Positions 1 through 8,000 of a stretch of 9,510 bases of DNA are shown here, piece after piece (within the stretch, counting starts at the first letter, position 1; the number at the start of each line of letters is the position of its first letter). Under the pieces are notes generated by a model. It saw only the letters and a program-made list of their open reading frames with translations, searched no databases and had not been told where the DNA came from. The position numbers were made by a program, and so were the translations under genes. The DNA is taken from NCBI GenBank assembly GCA_029857975.1, contig JAOUFX010000060.1, forward strand, positions 1 through 9,510, given 5' to 3'. The DNA comes from Deltaproteobacteria bacterium. GTDB lineage: Bacteria; Desulfobacterota; SM23-61.

Positions 1-1
1 C

Positions 2-709
2 AAAGCACCCAAAGAATGCCGAGTGGCACTGGTAACGACCGCAGGGGTCCACCTGCGGTCCCAAATGCCCTACGATATGGAAGACCCGGAGGGAGACCCG
101 ACCTTCCGGGAGATCCCCGCCGGGGTGGACCCGCAAGATCTCATCATCACCCACAACTACTATGACCACAGGGACGCGGATCGAGACATCAACGTGGTTT
201 TCCCGCTTCCAAGGATACGGGAGCTTGAGGCAGAGGGGGTGATCGGGGAAATAGCCCCCCGGCATTTTTCCTTCATGGGCCATATTCTTGGCCGCCATAT
301 TGACACGCTGATCGGGCGAAGCGGGCCTGAGGTGGCCAGAAGATTAAAAGAGGATGGAGTGGAAGCAGTGTTTCTGACCCCGGCCTGAGGCATCTGCAAT
401 CAGTCCGTGGGGCTGATCCAGAGGGCTATTGAAGCGGAAGGAATTTCGACCATCTCCATTTCTCTCAGCCGGACAATTACGGAGAAGTTGAAGCCCCCAA
501 GGGCCTTGCTGGTTGGTTTCCCCTTAGGCCATCCCATGGGGAATCCTTTTGATAGAAAGGTTCAAAGGCAGATCTTGGTGGATGGATTGAAGTATTTGAA
601 TGAGATTGAAAAACCCGGCACGATCGTGGATCTGACCAAGACCTACAGAATCAAAGGCGGAAGGTGCATATTTTGTAAAATTAAAAGTGATGGAATTTGC
701 CATCCTTAA
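2..709 (+). CDS. Selenoprotein B-like reductase subunit (GrdB/PrdB family), 5'-partial, UGA read as selenocysteine
   Basis: Seen: the frame is open from the left edge to TAA at 707-709, broken only by TGA at 386-388. Both sides of the TGA read as one protein of the glycine/betaine/sarcosine/D-proline reductase selenoprotein B family: the N-terminal part has VALVTTAGVHL, a DMEDPEGDPTFREIP block and DINVVFPLPRIREL, and the part after TGA has VGLIQRAIEAEGI, then SLSR and a PPRALLVGFPLGHPMG block. Counting from GTG at 23, the TGA is residue 122 and starts U-G-I-C, a UxxC redox pair. Known: in these reductases Sec attacks the substrate and a selenoether or mixed Se-S bond forms. The short stand-alone relatives found in many bacteria have no established substrate. 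The true start lies left of the window, since family members have additional residues before this point. The tail has CxxC at residues 215-218 and a final Cys-His. A nonsense mutation is the alternative, but the UxxC motif and following hairpin argue against it. Confidence 0.87.
386..421 (+). promoter_or_regulatory. Bacterial SECIS-like recoding hairpin directly after the UGA codon
   Basis: Ten bases after the TGA (386-388) an 8-bp stem forms between 399-406 and 410-417 (A-U, U-A, C-G, A-U, G-C, U-G, C-G, C-G). Its apical loop is GUG at 407-409, or a five-base CGUGG if the top pair opens. A lower 3-bp stem, 394-396 with 419-421, is separated by a small internal loop. Known: in bacteria SelB binds a hairpin inside the coding region whose loop, with exposed G and U, lies roughly 16-20 nt after the UGA. 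Here the loop starts 18 nt after it. Inferred role: to deliver Sec-tRNA at this codon. Confidence 0.75.
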
Positions 710-798
710 CCCTTCTCTTATCCCCGCCCTTAAAGTATCCTCGGCAAAAATACTAAAAAATACAAGATTTTTTCTTAAAAATCAGTAGTACACCCGAT

Positions 799-827
799 TT
801 GAGTTTCTGGGTTCCCCAGAGTATAAT
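799..827 (+). promoter_or_regulatory. Sigma70-type promoter of the copper/silver efflux operon
   Basis: A -35 box TTGAGT at 799-804 and a perfect -10 box TATAAT at 822-827 are separated by 17 bp, the ideal spacing. Transcription would start near 834, giving a leader of about 50 nt before the ATG at 886. The DNA upstream (745-785) is very A/T-rich and could act as an UP-type element. The -35 box includes a TTG that could be mistaken for a start codon of the first efflux gene. The perfect dyad in the spacer suggests that the promoter is regulated. Confidence 0.7.
806..820. promoter_or_regulatory. Perfect inverted repeat in the promoter spacer, candidate operator
   Basis: TCTGGG (806-811) and CCCAGA (815-820) are exact inverted copies around a 3-bp centre, TTC. 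The 15-bp dyad occupies nearly all of the 17-bp spacer between the -35 and -10 boxes. Known: MerR-family activators such as CueR bind dyads in this position, usually with 19-20 bp spacers. With a 17-bp spacer, simple repression by a dimeric regulator is also possible. The half sites do not look like the CueR (ACCTTCC) or CusR consensus, so the regulator cannot be named, and no regulator gene is in the window. Confidence 0.5.
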
Positions 828-837
828 GATAAAGAAA

Positions 838-867
838 TTGACACGGTTGAGTGAAGCGCGCATTAAA
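838..867 (+). promoter_or_regulatory. Weak second promoter candidate
   Basis: A perfect -35 hexamer TTGACA lies at 838-843, with ATTAAA at 862-867 as the only nearby -10-like sequence, 18 bp away. Transcripts would start around 873, practically at the ribosome binding site, so the leader would be very short. The promoter at 799-827 is the better candidate. Confidence 0.2.
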
Positions 868-873
868 GGAATC

Positions 874-879
874 AGGAGG
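874..879 (+). promoter_or_regulatory. Ribosome binding site that fixes the start of the first efflux gene
   Basis: A full AGGAGG sits 6 nt before ATG at 886. The in-frame alternatives upstream, TTG at 799 and ATG at 826, have no such site and lie inside the -35 and -10 boxes. ATG 886 also puts a normal signal peptide at the N-terminus. Confidence 0.8.
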
Positions 880-885
880 AACAAG

Positions 886-2247
886 ATGAGTCGTCTGGTG
901 AAAATATCTGCTGCGGTAGTGCTTGCCTTGTTTTTATGGTCCCTTACTCCATCCGCGCCAGCGGCGGAGCCGACCGGGTTGGGAGAACTGGAAAAAAAGC
1001 TGGCCGAGGGAGCGTCGGTAGCCGACCTGGTGAACTATGCGTATAAAACGAATGCCATGATTCAAGCTGCCCGGCATTCCTGGAAGGGAGTTATTGAACG
1101 TTACCGGGTGGTAATCGCTTATCCAGATCCTATGCTAACGGCAACCTATTTCACGGACCCAATAGAGACTCGGTTGGGGCCTCAAGACTGGAATTTGACC
1201 CTTTCCCAAACGATTCCCTTTCCGGGGAAGCTTTCCAAGGCGGGAGAAGTGGTGGAAGCTGATATTCAAATGGCCCGACTGGAGTTCGACAAAACCTTGC
1301 GGGATGTCATCGTGAACATTCGGCAGTCTTACTATGAGCTCCGCTACATAAAACATGCCAAGAAAGCAGTGGCTTTAAACCGGGATCTTCTGGATCATCT
1401 GCGGAAGGTAGGGGAGACAGCCTATGCCCGGGATCGGGCAACCTTCTTGGACGTGCTGAAAGGCCAATCCCAGGTGGCGCAATTGCAATATGATATGGTT
1501 CTGCTGGAAGAGTTGGAACAGACGGAGAAAGTCCAGCTGAACTCTCTGCTGAATCGACCGCCTGGGGCGCAGATTAAGCTTCTGGACGGGGAAATCCTTC
1601 CTCCTGTAGTTTACAAGCTCGATGAAATCTACGGATTGGCCAGCCAATACCAGGAGGAGATCCAAATGGCCGAGACTCAGATTAATAAAGCAAGGGCCCG
1701 GATTGGTCTGGCCAAATATGAATATCTTCCCGAATTCAGGGTGGGGTTGTTCTATGCTGGGATCGGCAAACCCGATGTACCCGTACAACCCAGGGATGCC
1801 GGCCGGGACGCGGTGGGAGTCCAGTTCGGGATTTCCATCCCTTTGTGGTTCGACAAGAATGCTGGCCGTTTGGAAGAAGCCCGCGCCGAGGCTCAAAAAG
1901 CCCAATCCATGAAAATAACTCAAATCAACAACACGAATGCTCAGATTCGCAACCTTTATTTTCGACTACAAAATTCGGAAAGGCTTGTTCGCCTGTACCG
2001 GGATCAGCTTCTGCCCCAGGCCTCGCAGTCTTTAGAGATTGCTGAGACATGGTTTCGGGAAAAACAGGGGAGTTTCTCTGACTTTGTGGAAACCCAGGCG
2101 GTCTTTTACAACTTCCAACTGGCCCTGGCCAGGGCCAAGGCAGACTACGGGAGGTACTTGGCCCTCTTAGAGAGGGTATGCGGCCGGGGTTTGACGGGGA
2201 GTTCTCCGGATCAAAAGGGAAAGAAAACGGAGGAGGGGGCGAAATGA
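886..2247 (+). CDS. TolC/CusC-family outer-membrane efflux protein (first of two)
   Basis: Role: outer-membrane exit duct of a tripartite metal efflux pump, acting as a trimer. The protein has 453 residues from ATG 886. Seen: a Sec signal peptide at residues 1-26 (SRLVK, a hydrophobic core, then an APA-A cleavage site) with no lipobox, so it is probably not lipidated. Two OEP (outer membrane efflux protein) repeats follow. The first begins near residue 40 (SVADLVNYAY), has the strand-turn QTIPFPGK at 108-115 and long amphipathic helices after it. The second has the matching SIPLWFDK turn at 317-324 followed by an Ala/Glu-rich helix. Length and the two-repeat plan fit the family. The C-terminal tail is polar and Lys/Glu-rich. 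It is the first gene after the promoter, and its TGA overlaps the next gene's ATG (ATGA at 2244-2247), so the two are translationally coupled. Substrate is inferred from the CusBA genes downstream. Sequence alone does not separate Cus, Czc and other OEP types. Confidence 0.88.
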   Translation: MSRLVKISAAVVLALFLWSLTPSAPAAEPTGLGELEKKLAEGASVADLVNYAYKTNAMIQAARHSWKGVIERYRVVIAYPDPMLTATYFTDPIETRLGPQDWNLTLSQTIPFPGKLSKAGEVVEADIQMARLEFDKTLRDVIVNIRQSYYELRYIKHAKKAVALNRDLLDHLRKVGETAYARDRATFLDVLKGQSQVAQLQYDMVLLEELEQTEKVQLNSLLNRPPGAQIKLLDGEILPPVVYKLDEIYGLASQYQEEIQMAETQINKARARIGLAKYEYLPEFRVGLFYAGIGKPDVPVQPRDAGRDAVGVQFGISIPLWFDKNAGRLEEARAEAQKAQSMKITQINNTNAQIRNLYFRLQNSERLVRLYRDQLLPQASQSLEIAETWFREKQGSFSDFVETQAVFYNFQLALARAKADYGRYLALLERVCGRGLTGSSPDQKGKKTEEGAK

Positions 2248-3791
2248 AGGTGAGACTGTTCCTTCTTGGAATTTTGGCCCTCATGTTGGGAATTCCTGCT
2301 TGTGCCGGCTACCAGGAGCGCGTCCAAACCTGGAAGAATTACGAACCCACGCCTTTTTACCGCGATTACGCTACCGCAAAGCCAACCCGGGAGATTTCTT
2401 CCACGCCTCCAGATAGGGATTTTGAGAACCAAGTGGTCAAGATTAAGGAGATGAAGGCTCAATGGGAGAAGGCTCTGAAAACAGTGGAGGAGGAAGGACC
2501 TTTTTATACGCCCGATCATAGCCGCTTCCAGCAACTGCGCCCTGCCGGTACGGACCCCTCTTTTGCCCAGGCGGTGCTGAACGGCGGTTTTTCTCTTCAA
2601 GATTTGGAGAACCTGGCTTACCTTCGCAATCCCGGAGTGAAAGGGGCAGAGAGAACTTTTCGAGCCTCGCTGGAAGCTTACAGCCAGGTCTGGAACTTGG
2701 ATGAAATCCTCAGGCAGTATACAGCCTTCACCGAGGCCCTCATGACCGGGATTGGCCCAATGAGGGGCCGAGAACCCATAGAGATGAAATTTCCTTTTCC
2801 CGGGGTTCTCGCCCTTAAGGGAGAGATCGTAACCCAGGAAGTGAAAGCCTCAAGAGAAACGTTGGAAATCTCCCGAAGGACGGCGATCACTCAAAGTCGA
2901 AAGACCTACTGGAGCCTTCTCTTTGTCACCCGAGCCCAGGAGATAACCCAGGAGATGTTGAGCCTTCTCCAGCACCTGGAGGCTGTGGCCACCGTCCGGT
3001 ACGAAACTGGAAAGACCAGTTTCCAGGATTTGATCAAGATCCGTATTGAAAGGGTTAAGCTGGAAGAGGATCTGAAAACCCTGAGGGAACAGCAACGCAA
3101 TCTTGAGGTCAAGATCCTGGAGATTCTGGATTTGCCACCCGCAACCAGAGTGGGTGCCCCCTTAGCCGTGCCGCCCCGGAAAGAGGTTCCCCAGCTTACT
3201 GCTTTATACCCCGTTGCGCTGGATCAGAGGCAGGAACTGAGGAGATTGCGCGCATTGGTGGGTAAAATGGAACGGATGATCGAGATGGCGGAGACGGCGA
3301 TCTACCCCCCGTACACATTGACTTTCTCTTTTTTCCAAGACGAAGCGATTTCGCAGGTGGGGACCAGAAGGATGAAGGAGCCCTTTGCGACGGCCACCAC
3401 AGCTTCCACGGGCGCCGGCCTTCCCAAGATGCCCTGGTACGGGAGCAATGATGCCTACTTGAGGGAAGCCCGGCAGAAGCTCGCGGCCCTACGGGAAGAT
3501 CTGAAAAGGATGGAAGACGAGACGGTTTTCAAGGTCCGGGAAGCGTGGTTCCGTCTGGATCAAGCCCGGCGTGAAGAGGCTCTCTATGCCGGCCGGGTGG
3601 TGGGTCTTTCTCAGGCGGCGCTGGATGCCTCTACTCGAGGCTATGAGACGGGCAAGGTGACTTTTGCCGATGTGATTTCCTCGTACAGCGGATGGCTCAA
3701 AGATAATCTGGCTATAGAGCGGAGGCGGAGTGATCTGGGGATTTCCCGGGCCGAGCTGGAAGAAACCTTGGGGGCGGCCTGGAAAGATTAA
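2244..3791 (+). CDS. Second TolC/CusC-family outer-membrane factor, probable lipoprotein
   Basis: Role: a second outer-membrane duct component, divergent from the first. It has 515 residues from ATG 2244, with AGGAGG at 2231-2236, 7 nt upstream. Seen: a signal peptide ending in IPAC, with Cys20 as the likely lipidated residue. Pro just before the Ala is not the usual lipobox residue, so lipidation is probable rather than certain. About 95 mostly polar, partly helical residues separate Cys20 from the first OEP repeat, which begins near residue 116 (FSLQDLENLAYLRNPGV). The turn FPFPG lies at 183-187. A second repeat has a MPWYG turn at 396-400 and ends in a long helical hairpin (YETGKVTFADVISSYSGW). 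Known: E. coli CusC is lipidated on its first Cys. Only scattered identity with the first OEP is visible, so this is not a recent duplication. It may replace the first OEP, form mixed ducts, or serve another inner-membrane pump. Confidence 0.85.
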   Translation: MKVRLFLLGILALMLGIPACAGYQERVQTWKNYEPTPFYRDYATAKPTREISSTPPDRDFENQVVKIKEMKAQWEKALKTVEEEGPFYTPDHSRFQQLRPAGTDPSFAQAVLNGGFSLQDLENLAYLRNPGVKGAERTFRASLEAYSQVWNLDEILRQYTAFTEALMTGIGPMRGREPIEMKFPFPGVLALKGEIVTQEVKASRETLEISRRTAITQSRKTYWSLLFVTRAQEITQEMLSLLQHLEAVATVRYETGKTSFQDLIKIRIERVKLEEDLKTLREQQRNLEVKILEILDLPPATRVGAPLAVPPRKEVPQLTALYPVALDQRQELRRLRALVGKMERMIEMAETAIYPPYTLTFSFFQDEAISQVGTRRMKEPFATATTASTGAGLPKMPWYGSNDAYLREARQKLAALREDLKRMEDETVFKVREAWFRLDQARREEALYAGRVVGLSQAALDASTRGYETGKVTFADVISSYSGWLKDNLAIERRRSDLGISRAELEETLGAAWKD

Positions 3792-3828
3792 GTGATTGGA
3801 GAACAATTTTTTCAATAGGGGAAGGAAC

Positions 3829-5055
3829 ATGAAACGATTCTTTTGGTTGTCTTTATTTCTAGTTATTCCTTTTTTAAGCTTCGGATGTGGCCAAGAGAAA
3901 GCGGTTACGAATCAAAGCCAGGGGGAGAAACCCGCAGCCCCAAAAGCCGAGAAAAGCAAAGACAGCGATATGGACGAGATGAAGGGCCTTACCATGGAAA
4001 CGATCCAGAAAGAAGGAAAGGCCGTAGAAATCCCTCCAGGAGCGGTCCAGATCTCTCAGGAGCGGCAGCAACTGATCGGAGTCAAGTTCGGAAAAGTGGA
4101 ACAGAGGTCTCTGGATAAAGTGATCCGTACGGTGGGAAGAATCGATTACGATGAAAAGAGGCTGGTCACCATCTCCCCCAAGATCGGGGGCTGGATCGAG
4201 GATCTCTACGTCGATTTCACCGGAAAGTACGTCAAACGGGGCGAGCGCCTTCTGACCATCTACAGTCCCGATCTGGTCTCGGCGCAGGAAGAGTATCTCA
4301 TCGCCCTGCGGACGGCGAAGGCTTTAGGGAGCCGCGACTCCCTGGTGGAATCGGCCAGACGCCGCCTGAAGCTTTGGGACATCAGCGACGCCCAGATTAA
4401 AGCGCTGGAAGAAAAGGGCCAAGTTGGAAAGACCCTCACCCTGCACTCCCCCTTTTCCGGTTTTGTGCTCGAGAAGATGGCGTTTCAAGGCATGAATGTG
4501 GTGCCGGGCATGGCCCTGTACAAGCTGGCCGACCTCTCCGTCGTCTGGCTCTACGCCGATATCTATGAATACGAACTTCCCCTCATCCGCCTGGGGCAGG
4601 AGGCGGCGATCGAACTTTCCTATTACCCCGGGGAGGTTTTCCGCGGCAAGGTGATCTATATCTATCCCTATCTGGACCCGGCCACCCGGACGGCGAAGGT
4701 AAGATTTCAGTTTTCCAACCCCCGTGGCAGGCTCAAACCGGAGATGTATGCCAACGTCCAGATTAAGATCCCGCTGGGGCCCAAACTGGTTGTACCCGAA
4801 GAGGCGGTCATCGATACGGGCGAGCGGCAAGTCGCTATGCTTGATCGGGGAGCCGGATACTTCGAACCCAGGGAGGTAAAATTGGGCACGAAGGTCGATC
4901 AGTATTATGTCGTGCTGCAGGGGCTCAAAGACGGAGACCGGGTCGTGACCAGCGCCAATTTTCTCATCGATTCGGAATCGAAGTTCAAGGAAGCGGTAGG
5001 CGGCATGGCCGGCATGCATGACCACGGCGGTACGGGGAAAGAAGGCAAAAAGTAA
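3829..5055 (+). CDS. cusB: CusB-like periplasmic adaptor (membrane fusion) lipoprotein
   Basis: Role: periplasmic adaptor of a Cu(I)/Ag(I) RND efflux pump, linking pump to outer-membrane duct and handing on metal. It has 408 residues from ATG 3829, preceded by GGGGAAGGA. A TTG at 3796 in frame lacks a binding site and would spoil the signal peptide. Seen: lipoprotein signal ending SFGC, Cys20. A short Met cluster follows (Met48, Met51, Met56), comparable to the N-terminal methionines with which E. coli CusB binds metal. The barrel-sandwich (lipoyl-like) domain starts near 113 (VTISPKIGGWIEDL). A helical hairpin occupies about 153-200, the second lipoyl half about 205-235, and then beta-barrel and membrane-proximal domains including LKPEMYANV. 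The C-terminal tail is Met/His/Gly-rich (GGMAGMHDHGG, 391-401). It lacks the N-terminal CxMHP-type metal domain of some homologs. It follows the OEP gene by 37 bp and precedes cusA by 11 bp. Confidence 0.9.
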   Translation: MKRFFWLSLFLVIPFLSFGCGQEKAVTNQSQGEKPAAPKAEKSKDSDMDEMKGLTMETIQKEGKAVEIPPGAVQISQERQQLIGVKFGKVEQRSLDKVIRTVGRIDYDEKRLVTISPKIGGWIEDLYVDFTGKYVKRGERLLTIYSPDLVSAQEEYLIALRTAKALGSRDSLVESARRRLKLWDISDAQIKALEEKGQVGKTLTLHSPFSGFVLEKMAFQGMNVVPGMALYKLADLSVVWLYADIYEYELPLIRLGQEAAIELSYYPGEVFRGKVIYIYPYLDPATRTAKVRFQFSNPRGRLKPEMYANVQIKIPLGPKLVVPEEAVIDTGERQVAMLDRGAGYFEPREVKLGTKVDQYYVVLQGLKDGDRVVTSANFLIDSESKFKEAVGGMAGMHDHGGTGKEGKK

Positions 5056-5066
5056 AAGGAAAATTT

Positions 5067-8000
5067 ATGATTGATAAGATCATCGAATACTGCGCCAATA
5101 ACCGATTCCTGGTTTTTGTAGCCGTTTTCCTGCTCATGCTGGGAGGGGTCTATGCCATCAAGGGAATCCCCCTGGATGCCGTCCCCGATATTTCCGATGT
5201 CCAGGTGATCGTGTACACAACCTGGGAGGGGAGAAGCCCTGATCTGGTGGAAGACCAGATTACCTATCCCATTGTCACGGCCCTGATCTCAGCCCCCAAG
5301 GTGAAGACGGTGCGGGGGTTCTCGGACTTCGGCTTTTCGTACGTCTACGTGATTTTTGAGGACGGGACCGACATCTACTGGGCGAGGCCGAGAGTTTTAG
5401 AGTACATGCAGCAAATCGCCGGCAAACTTCCTCCCGGGGTCACCCCGGTGATTGGCCCCGATGCCACCGGGGTAGGCTGGGTATATGAATATGCCTTAGT
5501 CAGCGAAACCGGGGAGCATGACCTGGCTTATCTCCGCACTCTGCAGGATTGGTATATCCGCTACTCCCTGGCAAGCGTGGAGGGCGTAGCCGAGGTGGCC
5601 AGCGTGGGGGGATTCGTGAAGCAGTACCAGGTCAACGTGGATCCCAACCGGCTGTCGGCGTATGGCCTCTCCATCCGGGATGTTATGGGGAGGGTCAGCG
5701 CCTCCAACAACGATGTGGAAGGGAGGCTCCTCGAATTCGGTGGCAGGGAATACATGGTCCGGGGACGGGGATATATTAAGAGCGTATCCGATATCGAGAA
5801 GATCGTGGTTGGAACCAACCGGCAGGGCACCCCCATCCTTTTGCGGGATATCGCCAACGTGACCCTGGGGCCGGAGATTCGCCGGGGGATCGTGGAGCTG
5901 AACGGGCAGGGCGAGGTAGCCGGGGGCATCGTGGTCATGCGCTACGGGGAAAACGCCCTGGACGTGATCGACAATGTGAAAAAGAAGATCAAGGAGATCG
6001 AACCCGGGCTGCCCAAGGGGGTCAAGATCGTTCCTACCTATGACCGCTCCGAACTGATCCATCTCTCCATCAAGAACCTGCAGAAGGCCTTGATCGAAGA
6101 GATGATCGTGGTCAGCGTGGTGATCATCCTCTTCCTCCTCCACTTCCGTTCGGCCCTGGTCCCCATTTTCGCCTTGCCCATAGCGGTCATCGCCTCCTTC
6201 ATCCCGATGTACTATCTGCGTCTCACCTCCAACATCATGTCGCTGGGCGGGATCGCCCTGGCCATCGGGGTCCTGGTGGATGCCTCCATTGTCATGGTGG
6301 AGAATGCCTACCGCCGGCTCTCCGAAGGAACGGAAGAGGAAAAGGAGCATAGTTTCCGGACCGTCATCGAGGCGGCCAAACAGGTGGGGAGACCCATCTT
6401 CTTCGCCTTAGTGATCATCATCATCTCCTTCATGCCGGTCTTCCTTCTGGAGGCCCAGGAGGGGAGGATGTTCAAGCCCCTGGCCTTCACCAAGACTTTC
6501 GCCATAGTAGCTTCTTCCCTTCTGGCCATTACTCTGGTCCCGGTGCTGATGACCCTATTCATCCGGGGCAAGAATTTGAAGCCGGAGTCGGAAAACCCCG
6601 TTTCCAAATTCTTCATTCGCCTCTACCATCCCATCATGGAATGGGCGCTGAAACACAAGTGGAAGACCCTGATTATCAGCTTCCTCGCCCTGCCGGCCAC
6701 CGTCCTCCTTCTGGTCTTCTACCCCATCGGCAGCGAGTTCATGCCCGCCCTGTACGAGGGAACGATTTTATACATGCCCATTTCCAACCCGGGCATCTCC
6801 GTAACCGAAGCCGGGAGGATCATGGCCATCCAGGATAAGATCCTCAAGACTTTTCCCGAGGTCCACACGGTCTTCGGCAAATCCGGCCGGGCAGAGACCT
6901 CTACCGACCCGGCTCCCTTCAGCATGTGGGAGACCGTGGTGCATTTGAAACCGAGGGATCAGTGGCGCCAGGTCAGGAAAGACTACAACTATCTGCCCCA
7001 GTGGATGAGGCCGGTGGCCGAGAGGATTTTGGGCAGCCAGCGGACGATCAGTTATGAAGAGCTGATCGCCGAGATGGACAAAAAGATGCAGTTCCCCGGC
7101 CTGCAGAACGCCTGGACCATGCCCATCCGGGCCCGAATCGATATGCTCACCACCGGCATCCGTACCCCGGTGGGGATCAAGGTCTTCGGGGGTGACCTCA
7201 AAAAGATCGAAGAGGTAGGCATCCATATCGAGATGATCCTCAAAGAGATCCAGGGGACCCGGTCGGTTTATGCCGAGCGGGTGGCGGGAGGATATTTCAC
7301 CGATATTCGGATCAAGCGGGAAGAGATCGCCCGGTACGGCCTTACCGTAGGGGAGGTCCAGGATGTGATTCAGACCGCCCTCGGGGGGATGAACGTGACT
7401 CGAACGGTCGAAGGTCGGGAGCGGTATCCAGTCAATATCCGCTACCTCCGGGAGCTCCGGGATGACCTGGAAAAGGTGAAAAGGATTCTGGTTCCAGTGC
7501 GCCGGGGAGGATCGAGCGGAGGGGATGGAATGGCGGTCATGAGAGGGGGAGGTGGAGGTCCGGGTTCGGTGGCCCACGTCCCCTTGGCCCAGCTCGCCGA
7601 CATTTATCAAACTACCGGTCCGGCTATGATCCGGGATGAGGATGGGATGCTGACCGGCTACGTCTATGTGGATGTGGTCGGGAGAGACATCGGCAGCTAC
7701 GTCACCGAAGCCAAAAAAGCCATCGACGAGAAGCTCAAGCTTCCCGCGGGGTATTCCCTGTCCTGGAGCGGGCAGTATGAATTCAAGCTGCGGGCGGAGG
7801 AACGATTGAGGATCGTGCTGCCCGTCGTCTTCTTCATCATCTTCGTCCTGCTCTTTATCACCTTCCATTCCGTGGCCGAAGCCACGATGGTGATGCTGGG
7901 CGTGATCTTCGCCATGGTCGGCGGCGTGATTTTCCAGAAAATCCTGGGCTACAATTTCAGTGTGGCGGTTTGGGTCGGGTACATCGCTCTCTATGGAGTG

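Noticed and set aside
386..388. Reading the TGA as a nonsense mutation and the gene as a pseudogene.
   Set aside because: The frame is intact on both sides, the stop falls at the family's Sec position in a UxxC motif, and a properly spaced hairpin follows.
734..754. AGTAT and ATACT as inverted repeats around an 11-nt gap.
   Set aside because: Five-base A/T-rich matches are expected by chance in this stretch.
755..773. A 7-bp A/T-only hairpin resembling a terminator after the selenoprotein gene.
   Set aside because: There is no G-C pair in the stem and its T-run is part of the stem, so it is too weak to support a terminator call. It may simply be AT-rich promoter-upstream DNA.
799..885. N-terminal extension of the first OEP from TTG 799 or ATG 826.
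   Set aside because: These codons overlap the -35 and -10 boxes, have no ribosome binding site, and would place a basic segment before the signal peptide. ATG 886 has AGGAGG.
4324..6350. Long - strand frames opposite the adaptor and pump genes (233 and 284 codons).
   Set aside because: Same reason: antisense shadows with no recognisable domain, signal peptide or ribosome binding site.
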